A stretch of 24,386 nt of DNA, from positions 1 to 24,386 of the forward strand of contig JALKBU010000797.1 of NCBI GenBank assembly GCA_023091735.1, in the 5' to 3' direction. Under the pieces are notes generated by a model. The model was given only the letters and a program-made list of their open reading frames with translations. It was not told the DNA's origin and made no database searches. Position 1 is the first letter of the stretch, and the number at the start of each line of letters is the position of its first letter. The DNA is from Trichomonas tenax. Its lineage: Eukaryota > Parabasalia > Trichomonadida > Trichomonadidae. The position numbers and the translations under genes are program-made. This document shows positions 1 to 7,774 of this stretch, piece by piece.

Positions 1-104
1 TACTCATAATGAAGTCTTCTTTGGCTTCCAACATTGAGTTCAATCCATTTCAACCTATTGACACTTTTCCATTTTTTCCCGCGCAAACACGTCACTTTCC
101 TTTA

Positions 105-133
105 TTTTGACATTCTGACTTTACATGTCAAAA
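105..133. repeat. TGTCA-type inverted repeat, copy 1
   Basis: TTTTGACA at 105-112 and TGTCAAAA at 126-133 form a perfect 8-bp inverted repeat with a 13-nt spacer. The right arm lies in TTTACATGTCA (120-130). Similar dyads recur in other intergenic parts of the window. Function unknown; regulatory site or repeat-family remnant are both possible. Confidence 0.6.
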
Positions 134-231
134 ATAAGTTACCTGTCAGAAAAGCACGTTATTCTATTTTGTCCCAGTCCCCTCTCAAATCTTGCCGAAA
201 AGCATTCAATTTTTCCGAGCTTCCGCAACTT

Positions 232-278
232 GACGCAACATTGGCTCTCAATTTTGAGAGGATTTGTAAAGTTGCGTC
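232..278. repeat. nested inverted repeat
   Basis: GACGCAAC (232-239) is matched by GTTGCGTC (271-278). Between them lies a second dyad, CTCTCAA (245-251) with TTGAGAG (254-260). A single strand could fold into a two-tier hairpin. It lies about 70 bp beyond the stop codon of the oxidoreductase gene. It could be incidental. Confidence 0.4.
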
Positions 279-350
279 TTAAGCACAATTTCCGTTTTTT
301 CTTTGTTAGGGATTAGAATATACTTTTTAATATAATCAAGAATTATAAGA

Positions 351-1421
351 TTAGATCCAGCAGTGAACTGGCCCACTCATGTTCATGATGCATTGGCTGC
401 AAGAGATGCATTTCATCTTCTTTCCTTCATATATGTGCTGAACAAGATGTGTGTCAGCAATAGATGGTCTGCCGAATGAGATTAAGTCAGCACCAGCTTC
501 AACAGCCTTGATCATTGTCTCAGTCTTTCTGATACCTCCAACAACACTGATAGCAGCCTTAGTGCTGTTTCTTACAATTGGAACTATCGGAACATTGTAG
601 CCTTCAACAAGTGGATAATCTTTCCTCTTGAGAGCTTTATGGTTCGATCTTCCTGTTATTGAACTTTCTCTGAAGCCGCATGAGATTTCCCAGAGGTCCA
701 TCTTCGGGATTGCCTTCATTGTCTCAGCGAGATCTTGTGGTGTGAAGCACTTTTCTTTTGGTCTGCAGTCATCACCATTGATCTTGATACCGATGACGAA
801 TTCCTTACCACACTCATCTCTGATGGCATCAACGATCTCAGATACAAGCCTCCGCCTGTTCTCTGGGCTTCCACCATATCTATCATTTCTGTGGTTTGTT
901 ATTGGAGACAAGAATGCAGAGATTAAATATCCGTGAGCTCCATGCATTTCGAGGCCGTCAACGCCAATATTTTGGAGTCTCTTTGCGCACTTCCTGAAGT
1001 TATCAATCAGCTCAGAGATTTCCATGAGTGTCATTTCTCTAGAACCTTCTTGCTCTTTGATAACACCTCTTGGACGCTCACCTGTGAGATCGAATTTTGC
1101 CGCAACACCCGCATCGCAGACCTGGAATATGGTCTTAACGCCCTGCTTATGGATGTATTCAACTGTTTCGCGCCATGATTCAGCTTGAAAATCGTTCTCC
1201 ATGCCGCCTTGGCCAGGAAGAGCCTTTCCGCTTTTGGCAACATAAAGATAGCCCGGAATAATGAGTCCCATCATGCCATCAGCCATATCTTTGTAATATT
1301 TCAATAAATGTGGCTTTGGAATTCCGTTGATATCGCAGCCGTTCATGTAGCACGGGGACCTCATAAACCTGTTTTTGATCGTAAGGTGCCCAACTTTCAC
1401 TGGAGAAAAGAGTTTTTCCAT
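351..1421 (-). CDS. old-yellow-enzyme family NADH:flavin oxidoreductase
   Basis: This 356-residue protein is a predicted FMN-dependent oxidoreductase of the old yellow enzyme family, which typically reduces activated C=C bonds with NAD(P)H. The family signature is clear: HGAHGYL at 160-166, LSP at 171-173, then NDRYGGSPENRR at 179-190. The late phosphate-binding region has GG at 295-296 and FGRPSIAD at 316-323. The C-terminus ends in a four-cysteine cluster (C338, C341, C344, C354), which resembles the iron-sulfur ligand set following the barrel in 2,4-dienoyl-CoA reductase/2-enoate reductase relatives. The C-terminal NAD/FAD half of those larger enzymes is absent, so this is the stand-alone barrel form. 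The substrate cannot be told. The start is the first ATG, 6 nt after an Initiator. Codon use is richer in G+C than the surroundings, and bacterial origin by lateral transfer is likely but inferred. Confidence 0.93.
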   Translation of the reverse strand: MEKLFSPVKVGHLTIKNRFMRSPCYMNGCDINGIPKPHLLKYYKDMADGMMGLIIPGYLYVAKSGKALPGQGGMENDFQAESWRETVEYIHKQGVKTIFQVCDAGVAAKFDLTGERPRGVIKEQEGSREMTLMEISELIDNFRKCAKRLQNIGVDGLEMHGAHGYLISAFLSPITNHRNDRYGGSPENRRRLVSEIVDAIRDECGKEFVIGIKINGDDCRPKEKCFTPQDLAETMKAIPKMDLWEISCGFRESSITGRSNHKALKRKDYPLVEGYNVPIVPIVRNSTKAAISVVGGIRKTETMIKAVEAGADLISFGRPSIADTHLVQHIYEGKKMKCISCSQCIMNMSGPVHCWI

Positions 1422-1424
1422 TTA

Positions 1425-1429
1425 AATGA
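1425..1429 (-). promoter_or_regulatory. Initiator element of the oxidoreductase gene
   Basis: On the minus strand the sequence reads TTCATTTAAATG. TCATT fits the trichomonad Initiator TCA(C/T)(T/A), with the central A (1427) as presumed start of transcription, 6 nt before the ATG. Confidence 0.65.
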
Positions 1430-2124
1430 AGTGATATATTCAAATTTGATCTTTACAAAATATTGTATGTGATTTCTCAAAAACAACGATATCGGATATC
1501 CACTTCTGAGATTAAAAAGAAGCATCGACATGATGTGTAATACTCAAATCAATAAATATTTCACGATTTTGAAATAATACGCAATTTTGGATTTGACCAG
1601 ACATTTTTTACACAGGTGGACTCTGCAAAATGCCAAAAATCGATGATATTTACACATTAGTATAAGCGATACCCTATAAATTCCATATTTCAAATTTCAT
1701 AATATTTACCCTCTAATTGACTGTCGAGAGTTTAACTATGTATTATATACACGACTGCAAGAGATCCTAGAGTATATTTGCTTGAGCGCAAAAATAAAAA
1801 TTCATTTATCAATTATCATCTCACCAACATTTCAAAATCAATATGTGTTCGTTATGCCAAGCATAATGATTGAAAGTTGCCTCGAAGATTTTTGAAATTT
1901 CAAATTATTAAACAATTCAGCCTACAAATACATAGTTATATATATATAAAATCCTATGCTTAATAATGGTGTTGTGTATTGATAAAATCATTACATTTAT
2001 TTTAATATTTATTTTATAAAAGAACAAATTCTACTAAAACTGATAACCTTGATCCATGCAATATGGCTACATAGCAGTTATCATCATTATAGCAAATTTT
2101 ACTAAATATAAATAAAATTGATAA
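1430..2124. other. AT-rich intergenic stretch
   Basis: No gene seen on either strand. The part from about 2080 to 2160 is low-complexity (runs of ATAATATTATAAT). Nothing resembling an RNA gene was recognised. Confidence 0.6.
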
Positions 2125-2618
2125 TCATATGATTATAATAATATTATAATATAATATAACCACAATCTGATAATAATAGGAGTTTATACGAGAACAAAAT
2201 GAAGCTGTTGTATCATGAAAATATATCTGATTATTATCAATTTTTATTGTAGAACATCCGACATCATTGGCGCTACATCTTAAGCAACAAGCTCTATCAA
2301 TGATACTCTTACATATCATGTTTAATTTAACAAATCCTGCGCCTTCTTGTAATATTGTAGAACAACCGGAAGCAATTACATCCACAACAGCAACATTCGT
2401 GAAATCGTTGGAACTCACAATATAAATAGAACCATTTCCTCCAATAGATCGAAATATGACCGAAAATATGAGGAAATCACCATTTCCTTTCTCAATAGGC
2501 TTACTCTGTCTAATAAATTCAACATTTCCTGGATCTTTAAAGTACTGTGACCATATATATTTCTAAGAATTGAACAAAGAAAATCATCAATAAGAAAAAT
2601 ACATATTTTACATGTCAT
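2125..2618 (-). pseudogene. broken trichomonad surface-protein family fragment
   Basis: Two minus-strand frames together make one gene fragment. The first, from ATG 2616-2618, encodes a hydrophobic leader-like start (MTCKICIFLIDDFLCSIL). A second frame, open from about 2565 to 2125 but without an ATG, carries the recognisable body with motifs such as FKDPGNVEFIRQSKP, GNGDFLIFSVIF and RACCLRCSANDVG. The reading frame changes by one base at about 2555-2575. Spaced cysteines, GNG turns and beta-prone short repeats resemble the N-terminal region of a large trichomonad family of Pmp-like, predicted beta-helix surface proteins. That family call is from memory of its style and is tentative. The body stops early in AT-rich sequence, so most of the expected length is missing. 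It is best read as a truncated, frameshifted relic. Confidence 0.5.
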
Positions 2619-2637
2619 AAATCATTTTACATGACAA
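2607..2637. repeat. TGTCA-type inverted repeat, copy 2
   Basis: TTTTACATGTCA and TTTTACATGACAA follow each other. TGTCA (2613-2617) and TGACA (2632-2636) form a dyad with a 14-nt spacer. It lies between the divergent fragment ending its 5' side at 2618 and the start codon at 2661. TCATT at 2622-2626 could also be an Initiator for the 2661 gene, with a longer leader (37 nt) than the others. Confidence 0.55.
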
Positions 2638-2660
2638 GATTTTAGTGTACGTTTAAGAAA

Positions 2661-3185
2661 ATGTATAAAAGTCCAAAAAAGAGCCCAGCAAAAGAAGAAA
2701 CGAAGGAATCTTTTGAAGATGCTGTATCCAGACTCACTAAGTACATGTTTTATGGAGACGGTGAGTTCAAATATTCAAAAATTAAAGTAAATAATGGGGA
2801 AGGACCCGAAAATATTTATACTTTCGACAATCCTGTATTATCTGATATATTACTGGATAAAGCCAATGATAATATCAAGATTAACAATACTAAATTTGAA
2901 GATGCCAATTTCAAAATTAATTCAATAAACAATGCCATCAAATCTTCACTTAAGATCGATACAAAACAACGATACAACTCTCAAATTATTCGAGATCCTA
3001 ATGCAATTATTGATATAATAGAATCAAATCAACAATCTAAAATAGTAAGTGACAGATTAGCAAAATCCAGACTTTCCATGAAGGAAAACTACATGGGTGA
3101 TGGCATGAGATACTTCAATATTGTGACAGATCGTCAGCAATTATTCAAGGATAGGGAGAAGTTTAGACAAAGTCTAAAGAAATGA
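2661..3185 (+). CDS. unrecognised basic protein of 174 residues
   Basis: I do not recognise this protein. It is an intact 174-residue frame beginning with a lysine-rich tail (MYKSPKKSPAKEETKE). It has no signal peptide, membrane segment or cysteine. The middle is Asn/Ile/Lys-rich and includes FDNPVLSDILLDKAND and RDPNAIIDIIESNQQ. The last third is helical and charged, with SRLSMKENYMGDGMRYFN and DREKFRQSLKK. The composition suggests a soluble cytoplasmic or cytoskeleton-associated protein, but that is only a guess. The start is the first ATG in frame. Coding is supported by length in AT-rich DNA, charged helical content and the absence of a competing frame. The TACATG(T/A)CA dyad lies 25-55 bp upstream. 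Confidence 0.7.
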   Translation: MYKSPKKSPAKEETKESFEDAVSRLTKYMFYGDGEFKYSKIKVNNGEGPENIYTFDNPVLSDILLDKANDNIKINNTKFEDANFKINSINNAIKSSLKIDTKQRYNSQIIRDPNAIIDIIESNQQSKIVSDRLAKSRLSMKENYMGDGMRYFNIVTDRQQLFKDREKFRQSLKK

Positions 3186-3526
3186 ATAAACCGTGTTTTG
3201 AAACTTTATAATACAATACAAACAAAGATATAATAAAGAATATTATTTTCATATAATATTCAACTAATATTAATAATGAGAATGTATAAAAACATTCACG
3301 TATGAACAAAGACATCAATATTCTATGTCTTCCTCGTTCAAATACAAATTTCTAAAATTTGAAAATTGACGGAAAACAGGAGGTTATACAGGAGATGCTA
3401 CTCAGTGAGGACGCCTAACAAAAGCTGCAGGCACAAATGCAAACAATCTAATGAATCTCGATCAAAGAATAGTGATTCCATCGAAAAGGAATAGAACCAT
3501 ATTCAGCATGTACGAGAGCGTGGAAT
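3186..3526. other. intergenic stretch with possible pseudogene tail
   Basis: No intact gene. On the minus strand, short hydrophobic frames between about 3390 and 3526 could be the mutated C-terminal end of the membrane-protein pseudogene that follows, but they are interrupted by stops in every frame. Confidence 0.4.
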
Positions 3527-4140
3527 TTATCCTGTAAAATCTGTAAATGAAGCTATTGTCAAAATCCAACAGATATCAACAGAAAAGATGAGATAACAGT
3601 GAGCGATGTAAATATTATTTGGGATATTGCTACTGATTTGCCTGTGAATTTTCGTCGAATTTGTTTTAATATAATTATCATCTTTGGAAAGATATGTAAA
3701 AGCGTGCAACTGATGAGGAATACGTTAAAGGATAGCATGTGCAATACGGGATGATGTGAAAAATTGATAAATATTGATAAGAAGTAAAAGATGCTATAAA
3801 ATATGCTCATCACTATATTCATTATAAGTATATTATGAACTTTGTTTCGTATCTCGGATAATGATGCCTTGAAGGCTCTTAGAAAGTAAAAAACCATAAA
3901 TCAATGATATTGATGTGAAAACGAACTGTATTTATACTGTTGGCTTTTGCAACCAAGGAGTTCCACAATCCCAGGAAACTCGTGGAAGAGCTCAGGCCGC
4001 TCGAAAATTGCGAACGCAAAAGAATTGAAGAATAAAACGAAATAGGAAAGGAACAATATCCAGTACGGCGCCGTCGGCAGGTGAAAAATTGAATAAAAGA
4101 TCGCTTTAAAGGCGCTCAACAAAAGAATGTAAAAACTCAT
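3527..4140 (-). pseudogene. broken multi-pass membrane protein
   Basis: Read on the minus strand from ATG 4138-4140, the first 79 codons encode hydrophobic segments (for example APYWILFLSYFVLFFN) followed by a polar stretch (FERPELFHEFPGIVELLG). A TGA at 3901-3903 then interrupts the frame. The same frame reopens immediately and continues for 112 more codons with three or more further membrane segments (IVMSIFYSIFYFLSIFI, LSFNVFLISCTLLHIF, IIFTSLTVISSFLLISV). A further shift of frame near 3560-3600 would extend it to 3527. A single stop between two in-frame membrane halves argues for one gene with a nonsense mutation. I see no trichomonad-type splice signals (GTATGT and ACTAACACACAG) that would remove it. 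The family is not recognised. Two separate small membrane proteins are the alternative. Confidence 0.55.
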
Positions 4141-4872
4141 TTAATTTCAAAATGTCAGATTTTTTTGAATGGAAGTGTTTCTTGTCCCACTTTACATTAT
4201 CCACTTTTTCAATTGTAAACATGTTTGTGAAAGGTTTAAATAACGATGGAATCAGAATGCATTAAACAAAAGACGTAATGTCGCAAAGTATCAGCAAAAT
4301 GAAATCATGATTGTATTAATCTTTTCATTTTGGACTAAAACAATAAAAAATCATCACTGTATGATGTTGAATCTATGCTGTTAACGCGAAGCTTCAATTT
4401 TCTTTGCTTGTTTTTGCTCAATGGAAAATTGTCACTTTTACTTTTTTCCATATCGAATCAAAATGATAAATGAATCAAAGATAATCACATTTTGGCATTG
4501 CACCTTTTAACTGAATTGATTTCAGTGTATAGTGATTTGAAACATACTTGTTTTCCACACAATATTAGATGAAATTTTCAAAATTATAGATTTTTTCAAA
4601 GTTACATTATTCATTAACATAGAAGCATATTGTAGGCCAAATTTCTGATTTGTAATAGCTAAATTCGATTATTTTCCCTTCCTTATTGATCAAATGGAGA
4701 ATACTATGAATATGCTTGAACTGTGCTAATATTTCATTGCTGTGAAATGCTCTGCATTAAAATTAGACTCATCATTGTGCTTGATTTCGATTTTTTCAAT
4801 GCATATTTTTTGATAAGCTAACAAACGGTTTTAGAGTTTCAAAAAATTGGAGGCTTGCCACTAGCAAGATAA
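4141..4872. other. intergenic stretch
   Basis: No gene recognised on either strand. AT-rich, with short frames only. It lies between the membrane-protein pseudogene and the metallothionein promoter. Confidence 0.6.
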
Positions 4873-4873
4873 T

Positions 4874-4916
4874 TTGAAATGTTTATTTTTCAAGAATGCA
4901 TTCAATTTATATTGAA
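4874..4916. promoter_or_regulatory. paired inverted repeats upstream of metallothionein
   Basis: TTGAAA (4874-4879) and TTTCAA (4888-4893) form one dyad. TTCAAT (4901-4906) and ATTGAA (4911-4916) form a second. The second ends 19 nt before the presumed transcription start at 4935. Two related dyads sharing TTCAA in this position are what a dimeric regulator site would look like, though AT-rich sequence makes such dyads easy to get by chance. Confidence 0.35.
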
Positions 4917-4932
4917 ACAAAAAGTGATGACT

Positions 4933-4937
4933 TCATT
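4933..4937 (+). promoter_or_regulatory. Initiator element of the metallothionein gene
   Basis: TCATT at 4933-4937 matches the trichomonad Initiator. The presumed start A is 4935, giving a 14-nt leader to the ATG at 4949. This is independent support that the very short gene downstream is expressed. Confidence 0.65.
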
Positions 4938-4948
4938 ATCTTAAAGCA

Positions 4949-5092
4949 ATGTCTCAGTGCTCGTGCTGCTCCAACGAAGGATGCAAGAAGGCTCCATGCT
5001 GCGTGAACTGCAAATGCGGACCAGACTGCTGCTGCACGAAAGGCGGCCAATGCGAGTGTTGCAAAGCTAATGGATGCTGCAGATCCCATTAA
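4949..5092 (+). CDS. metallothionein-like cysteine-rich protein
   Basis: This complete 47-codon gene encodes 16 cysteines (34% of residues) and no Phe, Tyr or Trp. The only histidine is the last residue. Cysteines occur as CSCC (4-7), CC (17-18), CKC (21-23), CCC (27-29), CECC (35-38) and CC (43-44), spaced by Lys, Gly, Asn and Ser. This is the composition and spacing of metallothioneins, which bind Zn, Cu or Cd through thiolate clusters in the cytosol. CCC and CXCC runs are also typical of ciliate cadmium metallothioneins, which are much longer. Fifteen of sixteen Cys codons are TGC, a strong bias in an AT-rich genome and typical of a highly expressed gene. The start is the first ATG, 14 nt after an Initiator; TAAGTAAA at the end supplies a TAAA of the kind trichomonads use as poly(A) signal. 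No signal peptide. Antisense reading of this segment is a shadow. Confidence 0.9.
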   Translation: MSQCSCCSNEGCKKAPCCVNCKCGPDCCCTKGGQCECCKANGCCRSH

Positions 5093-5194
5093 GTAAAATC
5101 AACATTTTAGGTTAACCTAAATTGTTAAAAAATCCTTTGCCTTTTTTAATTTCAAAGATAGCTTTAAATACTAAAGATCTAATAATGCTAACGC

Positions 5195-5857
5195 TCACAT
5201 CATAGCGATGTTAAGCAGAGTGTTATCGTGGTTCTTGTCATAATCTCTTTTCGAATAAATGACAATAATAAGTGTTGCGATGAAGTTGGATACATCCTGA
5301 ATGTTGTATGAATTCATGATTACAATCTTATTCTTTGCATATTTTTGAAAAATGAAAGCAGGAGCAAGCAAGCAAACAACTTTCACCAAAGGAGGAATTG
5401 ACGCTAACCATCCATGGTTGTAAACGATGATCATCGACAATAAGATTTGACTTGTTATATCAAGGAATACAGAATAGAATGGAACAGGTGATATATCAAA
5501 GAGTCCATAAAATGATACTTCTAAACCTTTGCCTATTTCCTTTACATAAAGCATGCGTCGCAGAAGGAATCAAACCACCAATTCCAGAAGTAACACATAA
5601 GAATAGATACATGTGGACTTTCATCGTCGTAGAGTGTATTGTGCAAATCTTTGGGCTTGTTTTTTCATCTCTCGAGATTTTTTAAGAAGCAATGTAAATA
5701 AAATAGGAGCAATCGTTCCCAAGGCAGTTGTATTTGCTAATGGAAGAGTTAATTTCATTAATGCCCAAAAATGTTTTGAAGGTTTTTTTTTGAAAAACGC
5801 TTTCCATTGTGGTTTATTCGACTTAAATGCATTAAAACTCTTTCCAAAATAGCTAAT
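5195..5857 (-). pseudogene. decayed C-terminal half of a MATE-like transporter
   Basis: Three consecutive minus-strand frames read as one membrane protein. Frame A (5857-5621) carries a basic loop (KSNKPQWKAFFKKKPSKHF) and a membrane segment (ALMKLTLPLANTTALG). Frame B, from about 5623 to 5510, has YLFLCVTSGIGGLIPSATHA followed by a short basic turn (KGNRQRF). Frame C (5554-5195) has VFLDITSQILLSMIIVYNHG, a Pro-Pro turn, a further membrane helix and YNIQDVSNFIATLIIVIY, then a polar tail. The order (basic loop, helix, Gly-rich helix ending in a basic turn, then four more helices) fits the second half of MATE-family antiporters, which export drugs or metabolites. The family call is by pattern. 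At least two frameshifts are present, and the first six helices are missing beyond an in-frame stop at 5858-5860. It is therefore non-functional. Confidence 0.5.
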
Positions 5858-6526
5858 TTATTATTTTTAACAGTTCGATGATAAAAACTCGTAATATATT
5901 CGAACTGTATGTGATGTCATGCTTTTGTACCCCATTACACTAGTAATATACAATGAATACTATAGAATGATATAATTGATTAAGCATAATATCGTCAATA
6001 TAAGGCGTTACTAATCGAAATGTGATTTTTCACTATTTTACAAAAAATGAATCTCGCAGATACTAATTCAGTTATATTGAGTGTATTGTATAGCACAAAA
6101 ATATCTAATATCTTTCAACATATATTTCATTATATATTATATATATTAATACCATTTACGTCTGCATATCTCATCTGCAGGTGTATATAAACATCAAAAT
6201 AAGGTCTTATAAACCAGCATATAATGCATGAAGCGCCGAGAATAACAATTCATTTGATATTTGTTTATTAAATATGCTTGCATGTTCAAATATGATTAGA
6301 GTGTGCATGAATTTTAGATAAAATTCTAAAATCAAAATATATCATCCAAAGAATTTATGATCGGAAAGGAAAGATTGCGCGCATTGACACCCTATTGAAT
6401 GCTGATTAATTTAAAACAAAGTTGATAATTAATGTAATTTTGAAATTTTCTCCTACTTGGGTAGAAGGAAAAAATTATGTAAAATGTGTAACATTATTTG
6501 TCACTTTTCATGTTAGTCGCCCCTTA
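5858..6526. other. AT-rich intergenic stretch
   Basis: No gene seen. Contains TA-rich low-complexity sequence at about 6120-6150. It abuts the left end of the TIR element at 6527. Confidence 0.6.
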
Positions 6527-6562
6527 AGTGTGCACTTTAAACGATAAGTAAACCACAGAAAA
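6527..6562 (+). repeat. left terminal inverted repeat
   Basis: This 36-bp arm matches the reverse complement of 7624-7659, with differences only at positions 3, 24, 28 and 29. Inner part shared: GTGCACTTTAAACGATAAGT, then AAC and CAGAAAA. Confidence 0.75.
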
Positions 6563-7623
6563 ATATTTGTCACCCATTTTTCGTGCATTTTGGATCTATT
6601 TGGATAGGGACAACTTTTAAAATCAATCTGAAAAATATATACGATAAAGTATAAATTTACGGCAAGTAAATGCAATTACCTTCACCTACACAATGTACAG
6701 CGTTGACTCTCCATTTAGGATTCTAAATATACTTCATTAACCTTCGAATTCTTATCTGAAAAGTCTATTTTTATTGATATACATTCAGGAAAAAAATATC
6801 ATTTTTACGCCTCCTATTCGAAAGAAGCATAAATGCACGAATATATGCTGAATTTATTTAGGTTTTGGAATCATATAATTTTTTTTGAATTAATGTTAAT
6901 TAAATACATTCCTGTAGGTATCTGTTTCCATGATTGCTCAATTCCCAGAGTAGCGATTTGTCCACTACAGCATTATTATATTCAAATTTTTATTATCGCT
7001 TTTATTCATTAATTGCACTACAATTATGTTACAAACAAACAGCAGTTGAATTTTTGAAGAGTTTTTAATCTTATAACTGAACATTCTGCGAATAATAATA
7101 TGAATCTCCATCTAAGCTTAGAGTATTATGCAATTAAAGGATAAAAAGTCGAACATATCGAATTATGGAAGAATAAAAGTTAACTTAGCTTAGAATAAAT
7201 CCATAAAATATCGAATAATAATGTTCAGAAAAAACAAAGATGTTAGAATCAATGAGGACATAGCCCCAACAAAGTCTTGTTTATTTTGAACCCTTATCGA
7301 CAGTTTGAGTACAAATAATATATTGTTAAAAAAATCTTAGATGTTTTTCAGTAAAAAGTAAATATTTGAACTGCATACACAATAGGATACATAGTGTTTA
7401 CGTTAAATTTTGAAAATTTATGGCCGTTTGTTTCCGTTAAAATATTAAACAAAATAGCGAAAAGAAGCTTAAGTTTTCCAAATCCTCGAATCCTCAACGA
7501 ATTTTCACGAAAATAACACGGAGGGTATCAGTACAATACAAAGGTTTATAATTAATGAAGTCCTCAAGAAAATCCTAAAAATTGATCGAGAAAAGAAGGT
7601 CTCTCGTTTTAAGCGTCAAAAGA

Positions 7624-7659
7624 TTTTCTGAAGTTGACTTATCGTTTAAAGTGCACCCT
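7624..7659 (-). repeat. right terminal inverted repeat
   Basis: Inverted partner of 6527-6562, 32 of 36 bases identical, followed directly by TA (7660-7661). Confidence 0.75.
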
Positions 7660-7767
7660 TAATTTTCCGAAATTTTGATCCGTTACTCCTTCTAAATGAC
7701 TAGAATTATGCACCACAATAAATTGCACAGTATGTGCTTTCATGCAATATTAATAAAAATCCCAGAT

Positions 7768-7772
7768 TCATT
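7768..7772 (+). promoter_or_regulatory. Initiator element of the duplicated-domain surface gene
   Basis: TCATT at 7768-7772 with the presumed start A at 7770, 5 nt before ATG 7775. The promoter of this broken gene appears intact. Confidence 0.55.
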
Positions 7773-7774
7773 CT

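Larger units (their letters stand above)
1..350. other. non-coding stretch with dyads
   Basis: No convincing gene. Open frames here are short, overlapping and have no recognisable motif. The stretch lies downstream of the minus-strand oxidoreductase that ends at 351. It contains a TTTTGACA/TGTCAAAA dyad at 105-133 and a nested inverted repeat at 232-278, both listed separately. Confidence 0.6.
6527..7659. mobile_element. 1.13-kb element with 36-bp terminal inverted repeats
   Basis: The two ends are inverted copies matching at 32 of 36 bases, beginning AG(T/G)GTGCACTTTAAACG. Both ends are immediately flanked by TA (6525-6526 and 7660-7661), within TTAA on both sides. TA duplication is the insertion signature of Tc1/mariner-type transposons, which are known from trichomonads; TTAA would instead suggest a piggyBac-like element. 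The size is close to a short mariner, but the interior has stops in all frames. I could not see transposase landmarks such as a catalytic D(x)34D or a Pro-rich SPDLxPxE-like block. It is best read as a non-autonomous or fully decayed element. It sits between two pseudogene regions. Confidence 0.65.

Noticed and set aside
3895..3910. Short intron or programmed stop readthrough in the membrane protein gene
   Set aside because: No GTATGT or ACTAACACACAG-like signals nearby, and a second lesion at the 3' end favours a pseudogene.
4907..5089. Minus-strand frame across the metallothionein gene
   Set aside because: Its Ala-rich product is the antisense shadow of the TGC-rich plus-strand gene, which has the Initiator, short leader and 16 Cys.
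6527..7659. Active mariner transposase inside the TIR element
   Set aside because: No long frame on either strand and no catalytic or Pro-rich landmark motif could be read.
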